Shown: positions 13,401 to 22,400 of the stretch, one piece after another | Position numbering within the stretch: the stretch's first letter is position 1 | How the letters are laid out: each line of letters opens with the position of its first letter | NCBI RefSeq assembly: GCF_030445035.2 | Contig: NC_080698.1 | Coordinates: 6,558,038-6,622,037, forward strand | Length of the DNA: 64,000 nt | Reading direction: 5' to 3' | From: Dasypus novemcinctus | Lineage: Eukaryota; Chordata; Mammalia; Cingulata; Dasypodidae | The notes under the pieces: generated by a model | Told to the model about the DNA's origin: nothing | Databases searched by the model: none | What the model saw: only the letters and a program-made list of their open reading frames with translations | Translations under genes and position numbers: made by a program

Positions 13401-16400
13401 CCCACAATCCAGTTTCTTGCGTTTCACAGACTATGAGGCTTGGTGGTACAGCTCTCAGTGAATACTTAATTGGGATCTTCCCAAAACGGTTTGTTGTGGC
13501 CTCCGCCACAGTATCCCCCGGGCTGGCTAATGGAAGGACCGGTGTTCCTACTGGGTCTCCTTGAGTTCTCTGATACCTGCTCTCCTTGAGGTCCTGGAAA
13601 CAGGAATCTACAGTTTTGAGTCTCAAGCCTCTTTTTGAGCGAGCAAAACGCATATAATTAATAACTTCATTTTGATGATGGTCATTTAGGCCCAACTCTG
13701 CCTGAAAAAGAGAGAAGTAATTTAACTGTTAGTCTTGATGATGTGATAAAAGCAGCAACAATGAAAATATATAGAATGTCCATCCTTCGCCCTGCCTGCC
13801 TACTCTGATGCCATCCTTCCAGAATGCTCTTCTTTTTTAACACAAGCATTTAAAGCTATGAATTTCCTTCTCAGTACTGTCTTCCCTGCATTCCATAAGT
13901 TTTGGTATGTTGTATTTTCATTTTCATTCACCTCAAGATACTTGCTAATTTTACTTCTGATTTCTTTTTTAATGTATTTGGTTAAATAAACACTGGTTGT
14001 TTAAGAATATGTTCTTTAATTTCTACATATTTGTGAATTTTCCCTCTCCCTCTGTTAATGATTCCTAGCTTCATTCCATTGTTGCTGGAGAAACACTTAG
14101 TATGATTTCAGTATTTTTGAATTTATTGAGATTTATTTTGTGGCCCAACATACTGTCTATCCTGGAGAATGATCCATGTGCATTTGATAAAAATCTGTAT
14201 TCTGTTTTCGTTGGTACAGTGTTCTCTCTATATGTCTGTTAGGTCTAGTTGGTTTAGTGTATCATTCAAGTCCTCTACTTCCTTACTGATCTTCTGACTA
14301 GATGCTCAATCCATTATTGAGAGTCAAGTGTTAAAGTCTCCTACTATTAACTAGAATCATCAAGTTATTCCTTCAAATCTGTCAGTATTTGCTTCATATA
14401 TTTTTGGGGCTCTGCTGTTAGGTGTATATATATTTATAATTGTTATATCTTCCTGTTGAATTATCCACTTAATCAGTATGTAATGGCCATCTTTGTCCCT
14501 TGTAACTGTTTTTGACTTAAAGTCTATTTTATCTGATATTAATAAAGCCAGCCCAGCTCTTTTGTTTACTACTTGCATAGTACATTTTTCCTATCCTTTT
14601 ACCCTCAACCTACTTGTATCTTTGACCTTAAGGTGAGTCTCTTGCAGACAACATATAGTTGGGTCATGCTTTTTATACATTCTGTCATCTCTGCTTTTGA
14701 CTGGAGAATTTAATCTATTTATATTTAAAGTCACTACTGATAACACAGGTCTTTTTTTCCTGCCACTTTGCCTTTTTTAACTCTCATGCCTCTTTTGTTA
14801 TTCACTCTTGTTAAAGCCTGCTTTTAGATTTATTTCCTTTCTTGTGTTGTACCATATTGAGTGCCTTCTCCTTTTTACCTGGATATATTTTTCATCTGTT
14901 TTACTTGTGGTTACCATAGGGTTAAAATTTAATAACCTAAATATGTAACAATTACATGTGGTTTGATATCAAATTAACTTCAATAGCATGAGCATATACT
15001 TTTTATATACCTATTTTTTCATATTTGTTAACCACTTATATCTTTGTACAGATCTAAAAACCTAGATTTATCATTACTTTTTTTTAAAGATTTTTATTTT
15101 TTTCCCTCCCTCGCCCCTGCCCTGCTGTCCTTGCTGTCTGTTTGTTCTCTGTGTGATCTTCTGTATCTATTTCTCTTTTTTTGTCTTCTCTCCTCATCTT
15201 TCTCCTCTAGGACCCACAGGGGTTCGATCCTGGGGAACTCCGATGTGGAGAGAGTTTCCTTGTCAACTGCGTCACCTCAGTTCCTGGTCTCTGCTGGACC
15301 TCACCTTGACTCTCCCCTTCGTCTCTCTTCTGTTGCATCATCATCTTGCTGCATGACCCACCTGTGTGGGCACTGGCTCACAGCACGGGCACTGGCCACC
15401 ATGCGGACACTTACATGGGCACTTGGCTCACCACGTAGGCATTCGCGTGGGCACTTGGCTCACCGCATGGGTACTGGCTTACTGTGCAGACATGCTTTCT
15501 CCTCTTCTCCTTCACCAGGAGGCCCTAGGGGTTGAACCTGGGTCCTCCCACATGGTAGGCAGAGGCCTTATCACTTGAGCCACATCTACTTCCCTATCAT
15601 TACTTTTTATGCATTTGCATTTTAGCACCTACAGGAAGAGGTGGAGTTAAATACTGAAGACAATACAATAATCCTGGAATTTATAATTACCCAAATGGTT
15701 ACCTTTAGCACAGGTCTTTATTTCTTTTTGCTGCTTTGAATCACTGTCTAGTGTCCTTTTGTTTCAGTCTGAAGAACTCCCTTTAGCATTGCCTGTAGGG
15801 TAGGCCTAATGGTGATGTACTCCTTCAGCCTTTGTTTATCTGGATATGCCTTACTCTCGCTCTCATTTTCAAAGTGTCTTACTGAATATAAAATTCTTGG
15901 CTGGCAATTGTTTTCCTTCAGCACTTCAAGTATTTCAACCCACTGCCTTCTTGCCTCTATAGTTTCTGATAAAAAATAGGTGCTCTATCTTATTGGACTC
16001 CCTTGTATACAATATGTCACTATTCTCTCACAGCTTTCAGAACTCTCTCCTTGTCCTTTGCAGCTGATAGCGTAATCATTATGACAGGGTATGTTTTTCT
16101 TCTTGTTTATCCTGTTTGTGTTTTCTGAGCATCCTGGATGTGCATATTCATATCTTTTCTTAAGTTTGGAAAGTTCTTTGCCATTATTTCTTTGACTATT
16201 CTTTCTGCCCTTTTCTCTCTTTCTTCTCCTTCTGGGACTCCCACAATGAGTATATTTGTGTGCTTGATGGTGTCTTAGGCTATTTTCACTTTCAATATTT
16301 CTTTTTTCTTTCTGCTCCTCAGAAAAAGGAGACACCCATTTCAAGTGTCTCATCTTAAAGTTCACGGATTTTTTTTTCTTTTGCCAGGTCCAATCTGCCC

Positions 16401-19400
16401 TTGAAAACCTCCTTGGCACTTTTCATTTATTATTGTGGTCTTCAACTCCAGTAATTCTGTTTGGTTCCTTTTAAAATTTTCTATCTCTTTATTTAGACTC
16501 CCATATTGATCATTCATTATTTTCCTGATATCATGTAATGTAGTTCCTTTCTCTGTACTTTCCTTCATCTCCTGAAGCCCTTTTTTTTTTCTTAAGCATT
16601 TTAAAGATTATTTTTTTAAAGGCTTTGTTCAGTATGTCTATATTTCTCATCTCATTGGTGTTTTCTGTATTTTTATCCTGTTCTTTTGGATGGGTCATCG
16701 TTTCCTGTTTCTTTGTCTTGTGCTCTTTTGTTGCACATTGTACATTTTAATATTTAAAATGTTAACTCTGGGATTTACTCCCTGGTATGTCTGTTTCCTG
16801 GCTTTGTCACCAGCTGGTGATAAGACAGATTTTCTTGAGCTTCTGCCCTCTATCAGGAAGGTTGGCCCACGGTGAACACACTGTGCAAAGCTTTCCCTGT
16901 TTTACTGGGCCCCTGTCTTATCCTGGACTCTGCAATTCAAGATGTTGAAGTTTAATAATTTAAGAATAACCCAAGACATCATGATGCTCTCTAACGTTTA
17001 CTCATTCCCTTAGGCTTATGTTCCACAACTATCTAAGGTATTTTTCCCAATATAAAGCAACACACTTGTGGTATATAACTCTATCTTACTTGATTAATCT
17101 GGTAATTAGGATTTTGTTTTAGGACTAGAATATATGAGTGGGAAGAAGGAAGAATTTTCTTAGGTTTTGGTTTATAACTGGTTATTAAACAACTCCTTGA
17201 ACTAAAGTTGAACATTGAAAATAATAGTAGGAATGATAATAACAATGATGATAAGGGCTAAAATTCATTCAGAGCCTACAATGTGCCAGGCATATCTCAT
17301 TTAACCCTCATCACAATCCTATGGAGTAAAGGAAGGAGTTCCGGGAAGATGGCGTCAGAAAAGACACGCAGGGCTCAAGTCTCTCACAAAAACAATGAAG
17401 AAAGGGCCAAAAGCTGTCCAAGGGATGTGGTTTGGGGGTCAGGAGACCAGATCAGTGCTGCACAAGCCCCAGGAGGGTTAGGGACAGAGAGACAAAAGAA
17501 CCCAAAACAACAACCATGTACTACTAAATCCTTGCAGCTGCTGGGAAGGGCACCCATCCCCACCGGCATTTAGCCTGGATAAAACTCCCAGCCCACTGCA
17601 GCTGACTAAGAGGGAAACAGACGTCTTCCTCTCTGGCAAGTTGGAGGGTGTGGCACAGAGTTTTCTCTTCAGAGAATTTGGCCAGCAAAGCCCACTTTGA
17701 ATCTTGGCTCCGTTCAGACAAAAAACACCTCTGTGGAAAGGTTTGCCAGTGAGTGCCATCTACTGGGTTACTGGGAAAGTGCAAGGAAAAAAACTGCTTT
17801 TAGGTTTCTCTTAGCCTGAGCTCCTGGGAGAAAATCTCTGCCCCATCAGAGAGTCCCTGTCCTGACTTTGACAACTTAAGCTGGGCCATTTTAAAGACTC
17901 AGAATAAGCTGAATCAAAGATGAGCCATGAAAAAAAAAAACACCACTAGGCAAAAAGGAGAAATTGATCATCAGAGTAAAGTCACTGGCATATTCAGATG
18001 CCTAGATATTCTAGACATTCAGTCAAAAATTACAAACCATACTAGGAAACAGGAAGAGATGGTCCGGCCAAAGGAACAAACCAAATATTCTGATGAGATA
18101 TAAGATTTAAGACAACTAATCAATGATAATCACACATATCTCCTTACTCAATTGAAAGAACTGAAAGAAAATATGACTAAAGGATATTAAGAAGACAGTG
18201 GGTGAGTATAAAGAACAATTTGAAAGTCTACAAAGAAAACTAAGTGCTTACGGGAATAAAAGACACAGAGGATGAGATAAAAAATACATTGGAGGCACAC
18301 AACAGCTGATTTGAATTGATGGAGGATGGAATTAGTGATACCAAGGACAGAACATCTTAATTTGAAAAGGCAGGAGAACAGAAAGACAAAAGAATTGAAA
18401 TTAATGGAACGGGGAGCCAGGGAATTGAATGACAATGTGAAATGCACAAACATACAAGTTATCAGTGTCCCAGAGGAGAAATGAATGGAAAAGGGGCAGA
18501 AAGAATATCTGAGGAAATAATGACCAAAAACTTCCTAAGCCTTATGAAAAATATAAATATCAATATCCAAGAAGGACAACATACCCCAAACAGAATAAAT
18601 GTGAATAAACCCACTCCAAAACACCTACTATTCAGGATGACAAATATCAGTGATAAAGAGAGGATTGTGAAAGCAAGAGAGAAGCAAAGTATCATATAAA
18701 AGGGAAGCTCAATAAAATTAAGTGCCAACCTCTTATCAGAAACCATAGAAGTGAGAAGCCTGTGGTATGATGTATTTAAGGTACTGAAATAGAAAAACTG
18801 CCAACCATGAATTCTGTGTCTGGCAAAACTGTCCTTCAAAAGTGAGGGTGCATTTTGAGTCTTCACAAACAAAAACTTGTGGAGTACGTTACCAAAAGAC
18901 CAGATTTACAAGAGATACTAAAGTGAGTGCTGCAGCCTGAAAGGAAAAGACAAGGGCAAGAGACTTGGAGAAGTGTGTAGCAATGAAGATTATCAGGAAG
19001 GATAAATTAAAGGGTAAAAAGACTGACAATAGGGAGATATGATAACAAAAAGCCAAAGGATAAAATGGATGAAATAAGTAATGCCTTTATAGTAATAACA
19101 TTTAATATTAATGGTTTGATCTCCTTAATCAGGACAGAGACTGTCAGAATAGGTTAAAAAATATGAGCCATCTGTATGGTGTCTACACAAGACTCACCTT
19201 AGACATAAGGACACAACTAGGTTGAAAGAGAAAGGTTAGAATAAAATATTCCACACAAATAGTAACCAAAAAGGATCTGGAGTAGTGATACTGATATCAG
19301 ACAAAATAGATTTTATATGCAAAACTATTATAAGGGATGAAGAAAGTCATTAAATATTAATAAAAAAGGCAATTCATCAAGAAAAAATAACTGCAATAAA

Positions 19401-22400
19401 TATTTATGCACCTAACTGGGGTACCCCAAGATACATGAGGCACACACTGGCAAAACTGATGGGAGAAACAGATGTCTCTACAATAATAGTTGGAGAAGTT
19501 AACACACCACTCTCAGATGGATAGAACATCTGAATAGAGGACTGTGGGAAACAAAGGCATGTTGTTTCCATGGAAGCAAGTTACTTCCTTGACCACCGAG
19601 TCATGCTGTCTCCATAGCTATATGTGCAGGTCATAAATCTAGCAAGGAGATGTGTACATTCAGGTGGAACGAGGACTAGGTAGAACGGGGCAACCTGGGC
19701 AACAAGATTTATGGGTATGCTTTCTCAACAATATAATAGAACATTGAAATTTTACACTTTGAATTATAATCGCAGATTTTGATCCATTGTGTTACACAGG
19801 TTGAGGTAATGGGAATAGTTAGCTAGGATAGTTGCTGGTTCTCACGATTGCTTGGAGTATATAAAGAAACCCCTGAGATTAATAAACTTGTCTGATGAGC
19901 TTGAGGCTTCAATGCTCTCAGATCCCCTGATACCAATCTCTCTGTCTTTCATTCCCGATACCCTTCGGGTCCGTGACTCCGACAGAGGATAAATAAAGAA
20001 ACAAAGAACTTGAATAATATGATAAATGAACTATACCTAACAGGCATTTATAGAGCATTACACCCCCAAACAATAGGATACACATTCTTTTCAAGTGCTC
20101 ATGGATCCTTCTCCGGGACAGACCACATGTTGGGGCACAAGACAGGTCTCAATAAATTTAAAAAGACTGAAATTATACAAAACACTTTCTCTGATCTTAA
20201 CAGAATGGAGTTGGAAATCAATAATGGACAGGAAAAAGGGAAAATTCATAAATATATGGAGATTAAACAACATACTCTTAAATATTCAGTGGGTCAAAGA
20301 AGAAATTGCAAGAGAATTTAGTAAATACCTTGGGATGAAAGAAACCAAGAATACAATATACCAAAACCTATAGGATACTGCAAAGGCAGTGCTAAGAGAG
20401 AAATTTATAGCTCTCAATGCTTACATTTAAAAAGAAGGAAGAGCTAAAATTGAAGACCTAACTGTACACCTGAAGGAACTAGAAAAAGAACAGCAAACTA
20501 ATCCCAAACCAAGCCAAAGGAGAGAAATAATGAAGATTGAAAAAATATAATATTAGTGCCACTTTATAGATGAAGAAACTTGTCCCAAACTATTGAAATG
20601 GTTAAGTGGTTGAGCACTAGATTTGAATGAGGCAATCGAACTCTAGAGCCCACATTCTACCTTGCTGTTTCTCAATACTTTTTGGGTTATGGCAGAATGT
20701 AAATAAATAAATAAAAGAACATGTACATGGCATAGTTATATAAGCAGCTGAGTCATAAATAACAATAAGATTTCCACTAGGCATTTAAAAAACAAACAAA
20801 CTGAAATCTACTATATATGAGACATGGTTATTTCTTATCATCAGCATGGCTAGCCACAATTTGGAAATAGTTCAAAACAATGTTAGAACTTGAGAAAAAT
20901 AAACTACAAATTCTCAATCATTCCTTACTGTCTACATCTTTAAGTGTACACCCTCAAAAACCCCAAAACTTTCTCTAACTCTGTTCCACAGGATTCTGCT
21001 ATATGAATACTTAACTTTAGCTAGACTAGTTTATCAGTCCTGAAACATGACTTAAAATTTCTTGCCTCACTACTTTCACTCATGTTACTCTGATTCTTGT
21101 CTAAAAATGTCTTTCCATTCCTATTCAAGAATCTGAATCCTACCCAGTGGTGTGCTGGTAAATATTTAACAACTGGTTCTTGAAGGGGATTGGAGGGAGG
21201 GAAGGTGTGATGGTTAGGCTAATGTGTCATCTTAGCCAGGTAATTGTGCCCAGTTGTTTGGTCAAGCAAGCACTGGGCTAACTGTAATACAAGAACATTT
21301 ATGGACTTTAGTCACCAGTGAGTTTACTGCATAGATGGCTGATTACATCTACAGTCAACCAGGGAGATTGCAATGTCAGCAATGACGGACATTTAAGTGA
21401 TTACAGCATTCAGAGAGAACTTCTCAGCTCATCTTTGGACAACCAACATCTCCTGGGAGCTCATCAATATACCTTCATTGGAGCCCCTGGTTTGCAGCCT
21501 GCTTGTGGAATCTGGACTTGTGCATACCAATGGTCTCATGAGAGAATTTTATAAATCTCATACTATTTACAGATCTCTCCTGTTGGTTCTGTTTTCATAG
21601 AGAACCCTAACTATTACACACCTAATCTGAAGTGACCCCTTCAAAAGAGCCTATTATAATGGGTTCACACCCACAGGAATGGATTAAGTTTGAGAACTTG
21701 TTCTTCTGGGGTACATACAGCTTCAAACTACCTCAGCATATATCTGATAAGCGTTTAATATCCAGAAAATATAAAGAACATTTACAATACAATGACCAAA
21801 AAACACCCCAATTTAAAAATGGGCCAACAAGTTGACTAGACATTTCTCTAAAGAATATATACAAATGACCAATAAGCACACGAAACCCTGTTCAACATCA
21901 TTAGCTATTAGGGAAATGCAAACAAAAAACACAATGAGGCACCACTTCACACCCAAAAGCAAGGCTATACTTTAATTTTAAAAATGAAAATAATACCTTT
22001 TGGACAGTGTGACAGTTTGATATTACTTATGAATTCCAAAAAGGAGATACTGATTATGTTTGTAAACTGGTCTGTTCCTCTGGGTGTGATACCCCTTCAT
22101 TGTATTATATTCAGCTGAGATGCCTTTGATTACACTGTTAAGATTAGGGCTTCGATTCAACCACATCATTTGGGCATGCAGGGTTAAGTCCCTCCCCTCC
22201 TTGGTAGGTTATATAAATGGAAGCTCAATCAAGAACACATGGAAGTAGGTACACAGAGAAGGAGATATGTGAGGAAAGAGAGAAGGCTCTGCTAGAGATG
22301 GCAGAGGCCTGGGAAAGAGAGATGAGCCCGATAGTCTACAGGTGACCCTGTGGAGAGAGTAGAGCAGCTGAGCCTGGAAAGAAACAAGCCCCAGGGAGAG

